A stretch of 64,000 nt of DNA, taken from positions 124,001-188,000 of the forward strand of contig JACKFB010000007.1 of assembly GCA_020632695.1 (NCBI GenBank), read 5' to 3'. The stretch comes from Deltaproteobacteria bacterium (GTDB lineage Bacteria > Myxococcota_A > UBA9042 > PHBI01 > JACKFB01). Each line of letters starts with the position of its first letter. Within the stretch, counting starts at the first letter, position 1. Below, piece by piece: positions 17,254-25,859 of this stretch. The notes beneath the pieces are model-generated. The model searched no databases, was not told the origin of the DNA, and saw nothing but the letters and a program-made list of their open reading frames with translations. Made by a program: the position numbers and the translations under genes.

Positions 17254-17982
17254 ATGGCGGACGCGGTACGCAACGTCTCGGCCATCGCGAAGCGCGAGCT
17301 GGCCTTCTATTTCGGCAGCCCCATCGCCTACGTCGCCGTCACGGTGTTCCTGGCGATCTGCGGGGTCTACCTCTTCGTCGTCTACGACTTCTTCGACGGC
17401 AACCAGGCGACCATCCGCCCGCTCATCGAGCAGATCCCGCTCTTCTTCATCCTCTACATCCCGGCCGTCACCATGCGGCTGCTCAGCGAGGAGAAGCGCG
17501 CGGGCACCATCGAGCTGCTGGTGACCTGGCCGGTGACCGACACCCAGATCGTGGTGGGCAAGTACCTGGGCGCGCTGGGCATCCTCGCGGTGACCCTGGT
17601 GATGAGCCTGGTCTTCCCGCTCATCGTCGGCAGCCTGGGCGACCTCGACGGCGGCCTGGTGGCCGGCGGCTATCTGGGGCTCTTCCTGCTGGGCGCGGCC
17701 TACGCGGCCATGGGGCTGCTCACCTCGACCTGGACCCAGAACCAGATCATCGCGTTCATCCTCGCCGTGCTGCTCTGCACCTTCTTCTACGCCATCGACA
17801 CGATGGTGGGCTCGGTGTGGGAGAGCGCCCGCGACGCCTTCGCCGCGCTCTCGATGAAGGCGCACTTCGCCAACATCGCCCGCGGCGTCATCGACACCCG
17901 CGACCTGGTCTTCTACGCGACCTTCATCGTGGTCTCGCTGGTCGCCGCGGTGCAGTCGCTGCAGACCCGGAACTGGAAGTAG
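17254..17982 (+). CDS. ABC-2 type permease (GldF-like)
   Basis: The 242-residue membrane protein has about six hydrophobic segments. It starts with the family's FYFGSPIAYVAVTVFLAICG and carries the conserved cytoplasmic loop LLSEEKRAGTIELLVTWPVT (about residues 75-95), followed by three long hydrophobic runs. This is the usual ABC-2 membrane subunit, equivalent to GldF. It lies one base after the ATPase gene and 12 bases before the GldG-type gene, so all are likely one mRNA. Confidence 0.9.
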   Translation: MADAVRNVSAIAKRELAFYFGSPIAYVAVTVFLAICGVYLFVVYDFFDGNQATIRPLIEQIPLFFILYIPAVTMRLLSEEKRAGTIELLVTWPVTDTQIVVGKYLGALGILAVTLVMSLVFPLIVGSLGDLDGGLVAGGYLGLFLLGAAYAAMGLLTSTWTQNQIIAFILAVLLCTFFYAIDTMVGSVWESARDAFAALSMKAHFANIARGVIDTRDLVFYATFIVVSLVAAVQSLQTRNWK

Positions 17983-17994
17983 GGAGACGCATCG

Positions 17995-20379
17995 ATGGCC
18001 AAGACGAGCAAGCTCACCGGCGGCCTCTACGTCACCACCGTCCTGGTGGCGACGGTGGTCATCGCCGTGCTGGTCAACATCATCGCCGGCCGCCTCTTCG
18101 GCCGCGTCGACCTCACCGAGGCCAACCTCAACACGTTGAGCCAGGCCTCGCGCGACGCGGTGCGAGGCTTCGACGATCTCGAGGTCACCCTCTACATCTC
18201 GCCCGACTTCCCGGAGACCATCCGCGACGAGGCGGGCCAGCCCCGGGTGATGCGCGACGTGGCCCAGGCCTTCCGCGACAAGATCGAGGAGTACCGCAGC
18301 TACGCCAACGGCTCGATGACCGTGCGCGAGGCCGACGGCGACATCGTGGAGCAGGCGAAGAAGGCGAACCTTCGTGCCTTCTCCGGCGAGGAGGCCACCG
18401 CCAAGGAGGGGCGCCTGGAGTTCAAGCAGTACGTGCTGGGCGCGACCTTCCACTACAAGGACGCCATGGAGGTCTTCCCGCTGGGCCTCTACCCCGAGCA
18501 CTACGAGTTCGAGATCACCCGCCTGCTGACCCGGCTGCACGACAAGGTCGAGCACGCCGGCGAGATGGAGGACCTGCTCAGCGCCGGCAAGGCGCTGGAC
18601 GAGGCGGTCCAGGCTTGCGACAAGGCGCTGGCCGACGCGGCCCCGAGCGAAGACGACGGCGGCGCCAACCCCTTCGGCCTGCTCACCGCCGACGTGGCGG
18701 AGAAGCGGGTCGGCGCCTACCAGACCGCGGCCAGCGACATCCAGAAGGCCTGCGACGGCCTGACCCCCGCCCTGGCGACCGCCAAGGCCAGGCAGGGCCA
18801 GCACCCGGCGCTGGACTCGCTCATCTACATGGCCGACGCCTTCGCCCAGACCTTCGCCCAGTTCCAGCAGGCGCTGGCCGCCACCGAGGCCGAGCAGAAG
18901 CAGCAGGCGCTACAGCTCGTGGAGAACCTCCACGCCATCAAGGGCGAGGTGGTCGCCGAGGCCAAGAACCTGGCGGACTCGCCGGGGCGGAAGAGCATCG
19001 GCTTCATCTGCGCGGGCGACGCGTTCTGTCCCTTCCCGGACGACACGCCGCTGGTCCCGCCGGAGCTGGCGCCCGTCCTGGGCCAGAAGAACCCCTTCGC
19101 CCAGCAGGTGGTGCAGCAGCTCGGGCTCATGCAGGACCGCATCAACCAGGTGCTCGGCGGCGTCGAGCGCAACCTGTTCCGCCGCCAGGGCTTCGACATC
19201 GCGAAGGTGGACCTGGACAAGCCGGTGCCGACCACCGTGGGCGGGCTCGTGCTCTTCGGCGCCCGGTCGGCGCTGACCGAGCACCAGCTCTACCAGCTCG
19301 ACCAGTACGTGCTGGGCGGCGGCTCGCTGGTGGTGTTCCTCAACCCCTGGGACGTGCGGGTGCTCAACGTCACGCCCAAGGGCGAGATGACCGACACCGG
19401 CATGACGAAGAACAGCTCCAACATCGGCGAGCTCCTGGCCACCTGGGGCATCGCGCCCGACGGGGGGCTGGTGGCCGAGAAGACCGACCACGACGTGCTC
19501 AACGTGCTGTCGGTCGTGCGCCAGGGCCAGCTCGCCTGGCAGACGCAGCGCCAGTTCCCCTACCCGCTGCTGCCGGTCTTCCACGACATGGCCACGGAGA
19601 GCCCGCTGGTGCGCGCCATCGCGTCGCTCACCCTCCCCTGGGTCGAGGGCTTGAAGCTGACCGACGCGCCGGGCCGCACGGTGACGCCGCTCATCCGCTC
19701 CACCGCCTCCGCGCTGAGCGTCTCCGACCCGAGCTTCCCGCTGGAGCCCACCGCCCAGCTCGCCCAGGTGGCCGGCGCCACCGGCGAGGGGCCCTTCGTG
19801 GTCGCCGCCACCGTCACCGGCGAGCTGCCCAGCCACTTCGCCGGCAAGGACGCCCCGCCCGCCCCGGCGAGCGAAGGCGACGACAAGGGCGAGGCCAAGG
19901 CCGAGCCGGCCGTCAAGCCCCAGCGGCGCGACAAGGGCGAGGGCCGGGTGCTGGTCATCGGCTCGAACCTCGGCCTCGAGCCGCTGTCCCAGGGGACGAT
20001 CTTCAAGGGCTTCGACCTGGCCGCCCTGACCAACGGCTCCTTCGAGATCATCGACCAGTTCCAGCAGTGGCGCGCCAACCTGCAGAACTGGGAGGTGCGG
20101 CTGTCGCAGATCCAGCACACCCTCAACGACAACATCCAGTTCCTGTTCAACGCGCTGGACTGGTCGATCCAGCAGGAGGCGTTGGTGGAGATCCGCTCGA
20201 AGCAGTACCAAAGGCGCCCGCTGCAGCAGCTCGACGAGGGCCAGCAGAGCATCATCAAGGTCGCCGCCACGGTCGGAGCGCCCCTGCTCTTCATCCTGCT
20301 CGGGCTCATCGGCCTCGCCGTGCGGCGTGGTCGCCGGCGCCGCCTCATCGCCTCGATGTCCGGAGGTAGCAAGGCATGA
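17995..20379 (+). CDS. GldG-family auxiliary protein of ABC-2 transporter
   Basis: The 794-residue protein has an N-terminal membrane helix (about 12-35), the GldG hallmark right after it (FGRVDLTEANLNTLSQASRD), a long periplasmic body, and a C-terminal helix (about 761-783) followed by arginines. The body shows the sugar-binding-like fold features of the family (GLVLFGARSALTEHQLYQLD, then YVLGGGSLVVFLNPWD). An insertion about residues 190-320, rich in Ala/Gln helices, makes it longer than typical GldG (about 560). It overlaps the DUF4340 gene by 4 bases. Confidence 0.85.
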   Translation: MAKTSKLTGGLYVTTVLVATVVIAVLVNIIAGRLFGRVDLTEANLNTLSQASRDAVRGFDDLEVTLYISPDFPETIRDEAGQPRVMRDVAQAFRDKIEEYRSYANGSMTVREADGDIVEQAKKANLRAFSGEEATAKEGRLEFKQYVLGATFHYKDAMEVFPLGLYPEHYEFEITRLLTRLHDKVEHAGEMEDLLSAGKALDEAVQACDKALADAAPSEDDGGANPFGLLTADVAEKRVGAYQTAASDIQKACDGLTPALATAKARQGQHPALDSLIYMADAFAQTFAQFQQALAATEAEQKQQALQLVENLHAIKGEVVAEAKNLADSPGRKSIGFICAGDAFCPFPDDTPLVPPELAPVLGQKNPFAQQVVQQLGLMQDRINQVLGGVERNLFRRQGFDIAKVDLDKPVPTTVGGLVLFGARSALTEHQLYQLDQYVLGGGSLVVFLNPWDVRVLNVTPKGEMTDTGMTKNSSNIGELLATWGIAPDGGLVAEKTDHDVLNVLSVVRQGQLAWQTQRQFPYPLLPVFHDMATESPLVRAIASLTLPWVEGLKLTDAPGRTVTPLIRSTASALSVSDPSFPLEPTAQLAQVAGATGEGPFVVAATVTGELPSHFAGKDAPPAPASEGDDKGEAKAEPAVKPQRRDKGEGRVLVIGSNLGLEPLSQGTIFKGFDLAALTNGSFEIIDQFQQWRANLQNWEVRLSQIQHTLNDNIQFLFNALDWSIQQEALVEIRSKQYQRRPLQQLDEGQQSIIKVAATVGAPLLFILLGLIGLAVRRGRRRRLIASMSGGSKA

Positions 20380-22283
20380 AGCGCACGCTCATCGGCCTCC
20401 TGGTGGGGGTCGCCGCTCTCGGGCTGGTCACCTGGCTCGTCACCCGCAAGCCCGCCGCGCCTGCGCCGAGGACGTGGAGCGCCGAGGGCTACGCGACGAA
20501 GAGCCAGCTCGAGGCGGAGAAGCAGAAGAGCATCCTCGAGGCCTCGGAGGCGGTGGAGTATCCGGTCGAGCGCGTCGTCCTCGAGCGCGACGGCGAGACG
20601 ATCACCCTGGCGCGCCAGGGCTCGGGAAAGGAGCTGACCTGGTCTCTCGAGACGCCCATGGCGTCGCCGGCGGTGCGCTATCAGGTCGAGCAGATCGTGC
20701 GCCTCTTCAAGGAGGAGACCGGCTCGGTCTATTCGAAGCACGTCGACGACTCGGAGCTGGCCCGCTACGGGCTCGACCCGGCCCATCGGGTGGGGCTGAA
20801 GCTGCTCGCCGATGGCTCGGTGTGGCACGGGGTCGACCTGTGGATCGGCAAGGTCGAGACGGCCGAGAGCCAGGGCGGCGAGGGCGAGCCGGCGCCGAGC
20901 GACACCTGGGTGGCGCTGCGCGAGGACCCCAACACGGTGTATCGCATCGCCGGCAAGGACCTGGGCACGCCGGTGCGGGCCAAGCTCTCCGAGCTGCGCG
21001 ACAAGAAGATCTTCGACGTGAAGGCCGATGACCTGGTCCATATCGAGGTGGCCGCGCCGTCGGGGGCCAAGGTGGTGCTGGACGGCGAGCGCACGGAGAC
21101 GCCGGGCACCAAGCCCGAGGAGCCGCCCAAGCACACGGTCACGTGGACGTTGACCGAGCCTGGGGGCTTCTCGGTGGACGACACGGCCGCGACGCTGGCC
21201 CGGAACATCGCCGGCGCACGCACCCGCGAGTTCGTGAAGACCGCCGAGGCGCCGACCGACGCGCTGGGCGCGGAGGTCTGGAAGGTGCAGGCGCGCACCT
21301 TCGACGGGCACGAGCTCGCCCTGGAGATCGCCGCCGGCGACGAGGACCCGGTGTGGGCGCGCGTTCCCGGGCGCGACGAGCTGCTGCAGCTCGACAAGTT
21401 CACCGCCCAGAACCTGCGAAAAACCCTGGCCGACGTGCGCGACAAGACCCTGCTGGACCTGAGCGCCGACGCCGTGTCGCGCATCCGCTTCGCGCCGGCC
21501 GCCGGCGGCGAGGTCGTCGTGGCGCGCAGCGGTGAGGCGTGGCGGTTCGAGAAGCCCGCCGAGCGGCTGCCCGCCGACCCGCAGAGCCACCTGGCCTCCC
21601 TGCTGACCTCGAAGGCGAACCGCTACGCCCGGCCCGAGGAGCTGGAGGCCGCGCGCGTCGCCCTGGACGCCCCCGAGTTCGTGAGCGAGCTGGACGCGGG
21701 CGACAAGCGCTACGTGCTGAGCTTCGGCCCCTCGATGACCGCCGAGCCCTACGCGCGCCAGCGGTGGGCGCGGCTCACCCTGGACGGCGTCGCCGGCGAT
21801 CCGCTGCTGGTGGCCGACTTCACGGCCGAGAAGTTCCGCAAGGGGCTCGACGACCTGCGGCTCAAGAAGGTCTTCGACATCACGCCCGACAGCATCGAGC
21901 GACTCACGGTCACCCCGCCCGGCGGCGAGGCGACGACGCTGGTGCGCGAGGGCGGCGCTTTGGTGCCGAGTCCCCTGCCCGAGGGCAAGAAGGCCAAGGC
22001 CCAGGCGGTGACGACCATGAGCACCACCCTGGCCACGCTGAAGGCCAAGGCGGTCGAGCCCGGGAAGCCGCCGGCGACCGTGGGCCTGACACCGGACGCC
22101 GTGACGACCGTGGAGGCCACGCTCAGCGGCGGAGACAAGCTGGTGCTGGAGCTGGGGCCGAAGCCGGAGAGCGGCGATCCATGGGCCATCGCCCGCACCG
22201 GGGCGCTGGCCGGGGTGCCGGTGCAGCTCAACGGGTTCCAGGCCGACAACCTGCGGAAGCAGGTCTCCGACCTGGTCGAGTGA
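20376..22283 (+). CDS. DUF4340 domain-containing exported protein
   Basis: The 635-residue protein has a single N-terminal hydrophobic helix (about 4-22) and then repeated beta-rich DUF4340-like units with recurring phrases such as LRDKKIFDVKADDLVHIEV, VRDKTLLDLSADAVSRIRF and LRLKKVFDITPDSIERLTV. Genes of this family follow GldG-type genes in many genomes, and here it is fused by a 4-base ATGA overlap to the preceding gene. The protein is presumably a periplasmic, membrane-anchored partner of the ABC complex. Its biochemical role is unknown. It ends 18 bases before the convergent synthetase gene. Confidence 0.85.
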   Translation: MKRTLIGLLVGVAALGLVTWLVTRKPAAPAPRTWSAEGYATKSQLEAEKQKSILEASEAVEYPVERVVLERDGETITLARQGSGKELTWSLETPMASPAVRYQVEQIVRLFKEETGSVYSKHVDDSELARYGLDPAHRVGLKLLADGSVWHGVDLWIGKVETAESQGGEGEPAPSDTWVALREDPNTVYRIAGKDLGTPVRAKLSELRDKKIFDVKADDLVHIEVAAPSGAKVVLDGERTETPGTKPEEPPKHTVTWTLTEPGGFSVDDTAATLARNIAGARTREFVKTAEAPTDALGAEVWKVQARTFDGHELALEIAAGDEDPVWARVPGRDELLQLDKFTAQNLRKTLADVRDKTLLDLSADAVSRIRFAPAAGGEVVVARSGEAWRFEKPAERLPADPQSHLASLLTSKANRYARPEELEAARVALDAPEFVSELDAGDKRYVLSFGPSMTAEPYARQRWARLTLDGVAGDPLLVADFTAEKFRKGLDDLRLKKVFDITPDSIERLTVTPPGGEATTLVREGGALVPSPLPEGKKAKAQAVTTMSTTLATLKAKAVEPGKPPATVGLTPDAVTTVEATLSGGDKLVLELGPKPESGDPWAIARTGALAGVPVQLNGFQADNLRKQVSDLVE

Positions 22284-22301
22284 CCGCCCCGGGCGCGCCC
22301 C

Positions 22302-23612
22302 TCAGAGCTCCAGGTAGCTGGCGATCTCCCAGGCGCTGACGTGGGTGTGGTACTCGTCCCACTGCTGCTGGGCCGCGCGGATGAGCTCGTCGTGCAGCGC
22401 GTCGCCCAGGGCGCGGGTGAGCAGCTCCGACTCCCGTGAGCGGCCGATGGCCTCGGCCAGCGAGCGCGGCAGCGGGACCCCGGCGTGCTCGGGTGCCACA
22501 TCGGACGCGCGCGAGGGCGGCGGCTCCAGGGCGCGCTCGGCGCCGTCCAGCCCGGCCTCGAGCAGCGCGGTCAGGGCGAGGTAGGGGTTGCAGCTCGGGT
22601 CGGCCACCCGGTACTCGAGGCGGGTGGAGCGCGGCCCGTGGCCGGTCTGCAGCGCCGGGATGCGCACCAGGTCGCCACGCCCCGAAGGCGCCCAGGTGCA
22701 GGCCACCGGCGCCGAGAAGCCCGGCGCGAGGCGCTTGTAGCTGTTGACGGTGGGGTTGGTCACCAGGGTGATGGCCGGCGCGTGGTCGAGCAGCCCGGCC
22801 AGAAAGCCGCGCGCCAGCCCGGAGAGGCCGGTGGCGTCGTCGGCGCCGTAGAAGGCGTTCTCCTCGCCGCGGGTCAGCGACAGCGAGAAGTGCAGCCCGC
22901 TGCCCTCGTGCTCGGTCAGCGGCTTGGGCATGAACGAGGCGACGATGCCGAAGCGTCGGGCCACCTGGCGGGCCACCTGGCGGTAGGTCACCAGCCCGTC
23001 GGCCATGCTCAGCGCGTCGTTGTACTGCAGGCCGACCTTGTACTGACCGGGGGCGTCCTCGTGATGGAACGAGTCCACCGCCACCCCGAGCTGCTCCAGC
23101 GCCAGCAGGGTGTCGCGCTTGAGCGACATCAGCTCGTTCGGCAGGCCCGGGTCGTAGCGGCGGCCCTGGTCCATCGGCGTGAGCGGCCCGTCGCCCTGGC
23201 GGAAGTAGAAGTGCTCGATCTCGCAGCCGGCGTAGAAGGTGTAGCCGCGCGCCGACGCGCGGGCCAGCGCGGCCTTGAGCACGGCGCGGGTGTCGTCGGG
23301 GGCGGCGTCACCGGCGGGGGTGCGCACGTCGCAGAACATGCGCCCCACCTCGCTGACGCCGTCGAGCGGCGGCAGCAGCGCGAAGGTCGAGGCGTCGGGC
23401 ACCAGGATGAGCTCGCTCTCGTCCTGGCTGGGTCCGCCCATAACGCCGCCGTCGACGCCGAGGCCGTCCTCGAGCACCGACTCGAGCTGCTCGGACGTGA
23501 TGGCGACCTCCTTGAGGCGCCCGGCGACGTCGGCGAACCAGAGGCGGATGAGCTTCACGCCGAGCTCTCGGACGTGGTGGAGGATGTAGTCGTGGTCAGC
23601 GGACTCGGACAT
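22302..23612 (-). CDS. Glutamine synthetase-family enzyme (type I, non-adenylylated form)
   Basis: The 436-residue protein has the GS-I catalytic elements: metal ligands in AGCEIEHFYF and HHEDAPGQYKVG, His in GSGLHFSLSL, the NPTVNSYKRLAPGF segment, and RLEYRVADPSCNPYLA near the C-terminus. It lacks the adenylylation-loop tyrosine and has the 430-440-residue length of GS-I-alpha. The loop that is usually DGSSI-x-GF reads VDGGVMGG, so a glutamylamine-type ligase is a possible alternative to true glutamine synthesis. ATG 23612 follows CCGGAG; the open frame upstream adds 19 unrelated residues. It lies 17 bases after an OmpR-type regulator gene, probably on the same mRNA. Confidence 0.8.
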   Translation of the reverse strand: MSESADHDYILHHVRELGVKLIRLWFADVAGRLKEVAITSEQLESVLEDGLGVDGGVMGGPSQDESELILVPDASTFALLPPLDGVSEVGRMFCDVRTPAGDAAPDDTRAVLKAALARASARGYTFYAGCEIEHFYFRQGDGPLTPMDQGRRYDPGLPNELMSLKRDTLLALEQLGVAVDSFHHEDAPGQYKVGLQYNDALSMADGLVTYRQVARQVARRFGIVASFMPKPLTEHEGSGLHFSLSLTRGEENAFYGADDATGLSGLARGFLAGLLDHAPAITLVTNPTVNSYKRLAPGFSAPVACTWAPSGRGDLVRIPALQTGHGPRSTRLEYRVADPSCNPYLALTALLEAGLDGAERALEPPPSRASDVAPEHAGVPLPRSLAEAIGRSRESELLTRALGDALHDELIRAAQQQWDEYHTHVSAWEIASYLEL

Positions 23613-23629
23613 GCGGTGCTCCGGAGGGG

Positions 23630-24319
23630 TCACTCGTTTGGATCCGGGACGACTTCGCGGGAGACCCACTTGTAGCCGACGTGCCGGATGGTCTGCAGGC
23701 AGTTCGCGTAGGGCTGGCCGAGCTTCGCGCGGATGCGCCGCACATGGATGTCCACCGTGCGCGAGCCACCGTAGTAGTCGTAGCCCCAGACGCGGGCCAG
23801 GAGCTGGTCGCGGCTGAAGGCCTGACCCGAGCTCGACGCCAGGAACTTCAGGAGCTGGAACTCCTGGTAGGTGAGGTCGAGGACGGCGCCGTCCTTGGAG
23901 ACCTCGAAGCCCTTGAGATCGATGATGAGGCCGCCGATCTGGATGCGGTCGGCGTCGTCGCGCACGCCAGCGGCCAGCGGCCTGCGCGCGCGCGCGGACA
24001 GCTCGCCCGGCCGCAGCGGGCGCAGCACGAAGTCGGCGAGCCGGCGCACGCCGCCTGCCTCGCGCACGGCGTCCTGGTCGACCACCGCCAGGATGGGGAT
24101 GTCCTCCATGCCCGGCGCGGCGATGACGCGGTCGACGGCAGCCCGCACCGAGCCGTGCACCGGCACGTCCACGACGACGACGTCGGGCTGGTCGGCCGCG
24201 ATCTCGTCGGTGCCGCGCCCGGGGTAGCGCAGGACCACGCGCCAGCCGCCCTCGCGCAGCGCCCGCACGACCGCGCTCTCACTGGGCGCTTCGGCGGTGA
24301 TGACGACGCAGATGTCCAA
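23630..24319 (-). CDS. OmpR-type transcriptional regulator with degenerate receiver (GlnR-like)
   Basis: The 229-residue protein has an N-terminal receiver-like domain (1-120) and a clear winged-helix output domain (about 130-222) with LDLTYQEFQLLKFLASSSGQ, then YGGSRTVDIHVRRIRAKLG. The receiver keeps the Asp of VVVDVPVHG but lacks the acidic pair near the N-terminus (ICVVITAEAP) and has Arg in place of the conserved Lys (FVLRPLRPGE), so normal phosphorylation is doubtful. This is the pattern of orphan regulators such as actinobacterial GlnR. The start is TTG 24319, with GAGGGTGG upstream. No sensor kinase gene is adjacent; the next gene downstream is a glutamine synthetase homologue. Confidence 0.82.
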   Translation of the reverse strand: MDICVVITAEAPSESAVVRALREGGWRVVLRYPGRGTDEIAADQPDVVVVDVPVHGSVRAAVDRVIAAPGMEDIPILAVVDQDAVREAGGVRRLADFVLRPLRPGELSARARRPLAAGVRDDADRIQIGGLIIDLKGFEVSKDGAVLDLTYQEFQLLKFLASSSGQAFSRDQLLARVWGYDYYGGSRTVDIHVRRIRAKLGQPYANCLQTIRHVGYKWVSREVVPDPNE

Positions 24320-24367
24320 TTCAGGCCACCCTCGGAGACCACGGGCGCAGGTGGGGTTCCCCGCGGG

Positions 24368-24919
24368 TCAGAGCGAGTTGGCCGTGATCAGCCAGGCCCC
24401 CTCGTGGCGACGCAACCGGATGGGTGTCGGCTGCTCGCGGATCTTGCTGTTGACCGGCTGCAGGAAGATGCGCACGTCGTCGTCGCCCTCGCCGAGGTGC
24501 TCGGGATCCTGGCGCGTCATGAGGAAGCCGCCCTCGGTCCCCTCGAGCACGTAGTCCTTTGCCTGGCGGCGAAAGCGCTGCCAGGAGAAGGCCTCGAGCT
24601 GGCGGATGGCCTTGTCGTTGTGCTTCCAGTCGGGGTGCATCAGCTCCAGGTAGCGGCGGAAGGCGGCGCGGGCGTCGGGCTCCTGGGCGATGATGAGGGC
24701 CTGCTGCACCACGTAGGCGCTGGTGCCCTGCGCCGGCTTCTCCACCCGCCGAGGCCAGGTCTCGGGCTTGGGCCGCTCGGCGTCGCCGGGCTTCGTCTCG
24801 GTCTTGGGTGCCGGCGCCGGGGTCGGCGCCTCGGCCGCCCACCCGGCGGACGCGCCGAGGGCGAGCCCTGCGAAGAGGGCTGCCGCTACCGCGCCACGCC
24901 AGCGTTGCCTCGAGACCAT
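24368..24919 (-). CDS. Exported protein of unknown function (NTF2-like end)
   Basis: The 183-residue protein has an Arg-start signal peptide ending near ASAGWAAEA (about residue 30), a Pro/Lys/Glu linker (31-65) and a compact domain (about 66-183). The end, PIRLRRHEGAWLITANSL, resembles the last strands of NTF2/SnoaL-like folds, but this is only a resemblance. AAGGA precedes the ATG at 24919. It is the first gene of a likely three-gene operon with the regulator and the synthetase-family enzyme. No catalytic motif was seen. Confidence 0.65.
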   Translation of the reverse strand: MVSRQRWRGAVAAALFAGLALGASAGWAAEAPTPAPAPKTETKPGDAERPKPETWPRRVEKPAQGTSAYVVQQALIIAQEPDARAAFRRYLELMHPDWKHNDKAIRQLEAFSWQRFRRQAKDYVLEGTEGGFLMTRQDPEHLGEGDDDVRIFLQPVNSKIREQPTPIRLRRHEGAWLITANSL

Positions 24920-24962
24920 CGGAATCCTTCGCGAGGGCGCTCTCCGCGAGCGCCTTGAGCGG

Positions 24963-24992
24963 AGTATCCGCGCGGGGCCGGCACGAGGTCAA
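24963..24992 (-). promoter_or_regulatory. Predicted promoter of the exported protein/regulator/synthetase operon
   Basis: On the minus strand TTGACC (24992-24987), 18-base spacer, GATACT (24968-24963), about 44 bases before the ATG at 24919. It is the only good promoter seen upstream of the three minus-strand genes. Confidence 0.45.
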
Positions 24993-25055
24993 GGTCCGGA
25001 GGCGGCCGCCCGACCGGGCTCACGGCCTCGGTTTCTGGTCGCCCCGCGCACCCGC

Positions 25056-25064
25056 TGCTAGCTT
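25056..25064 (+). promoter_or_regulatory. Extended -10 box at the start of the murein endopeptidase gene
   Basis: TGC-TAGCTT at 25056-25064, six bases before the ATG at 25071. If used, transcription would begin at the start codon, giving a leaderless message. No ribosome binding site and no clear -35 box are visible. Confidence 0.4.
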
Positions 25065-25070
25065 CGGCGC

Positions 25071-25859
25071 ATGGGAATCCGCCTGCCACTGCTGGCCGCC
25101 CTGGCCCTGTGCACGCCGCTGCTGGCCGGCGCCGCTCCGGCGGAGATGCCGCCGCCGGAGGCCCCCTTCGCCGCCTCCTCTCGCGGCGCTCCCAGCCCGC
25201 TCGACACCATGCTGCCGGCGGCCCCCGAGGGCATCCCCGACTGGCGCGTCCCCCCGGAGTCCCGACGCTCCCGCAGCGTCGGCGCCCCCAACGACGGCCG
25301 CCTCGAGCACGGCGTCCCCCTGCCGCTCGAGGGCCCCGGCTTCGTCCGCTTCGACCGGGACAGCCACTACGGCACCGACGAGACCATCGCCCTCATCGAG
25401 TACGCCGCCGCGCGGCTGGCCCTCGCCTTCCCGGGCACGGCCCCCATGCTGGTCGGCGCCATCTCGCGCGAAGAGGGCGGCAAGCTCCCGCACCACCGCT
25501 CCCATCGCACGGGCCGCGACGTGGACATCGCCTTCTTCGAGCGCGGCAACGTCGGCCGCACCCTGTTCAACGAGGCGCTCACCGCCGACGACGTCGACTA
25601 TGCCAAGTCCTGGTTCGTGCTCGAGGCGCTGATCACCACCGGCCGGGTCGAGTACGTGTTCGCCGACCACAGCCTGCACGCCGGCCTGATGGCGGCCGCC
25701 CGGGAGGCGGGCTGGGACGAGGACACCCTCGACGCCTTCTTCCTGCTCGAGGACGAGTCGGGCTACCGAGGCATCATCCGCCACGCCCCCGGCCACCTGG
25801 CGCACTTCCACGTCCGCTTCCGCTGCCCCGAGGGCGACGCCGACTGCGAGAGCTATTGA
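25071..25859 (+). CDS. Penicillin-insensitive murein endopeptidase (M74-like)
   Basis: The 262-residue protein has a signal peptide (1-22, cleavage near AGAAPA). The domain has the zinc-binding and catalytic pattern of the LAS/M74 metallopeptidases: HHRSHRTGRDVDIAFF (about 143-158), with His and Asp ligands, and near the C-terminus HLAHFHVRFRCPEGD, with the H-x-H pair. In E. coli MepA this fold cuts D-Ala-meso-DAP cross-links in the periplasm. The final Cys residues (CPEGDADC) are also typical. It has no operon partner and ends at a tandem repeat cluster. A divergent promoter region separates it from the exported protein gene. Confidence 0.85.
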   Translation: MGIRLPLLAALALCTPLLAGAAPAEMPPPEAPFAASSRGAPSPLDTMLPAAPEGIPDWRVPPESRRSRSVGAPNDGRLEHGVPLPLEGPGFVRFDRDSHYGTDETIALIEYAAARLALAFPGTAPMLVGAISREEGGKLPHHRSHRTGRDVDIAFFERGNVGRTLFNEALTADDVDYAKSWFVLEALITTGRVEYVFADHSLHAGLMAAAREAGWDEDTLDAFFLLEDESGYRGIIRHAPGHLAHFHVRFRCPEGDADCESY

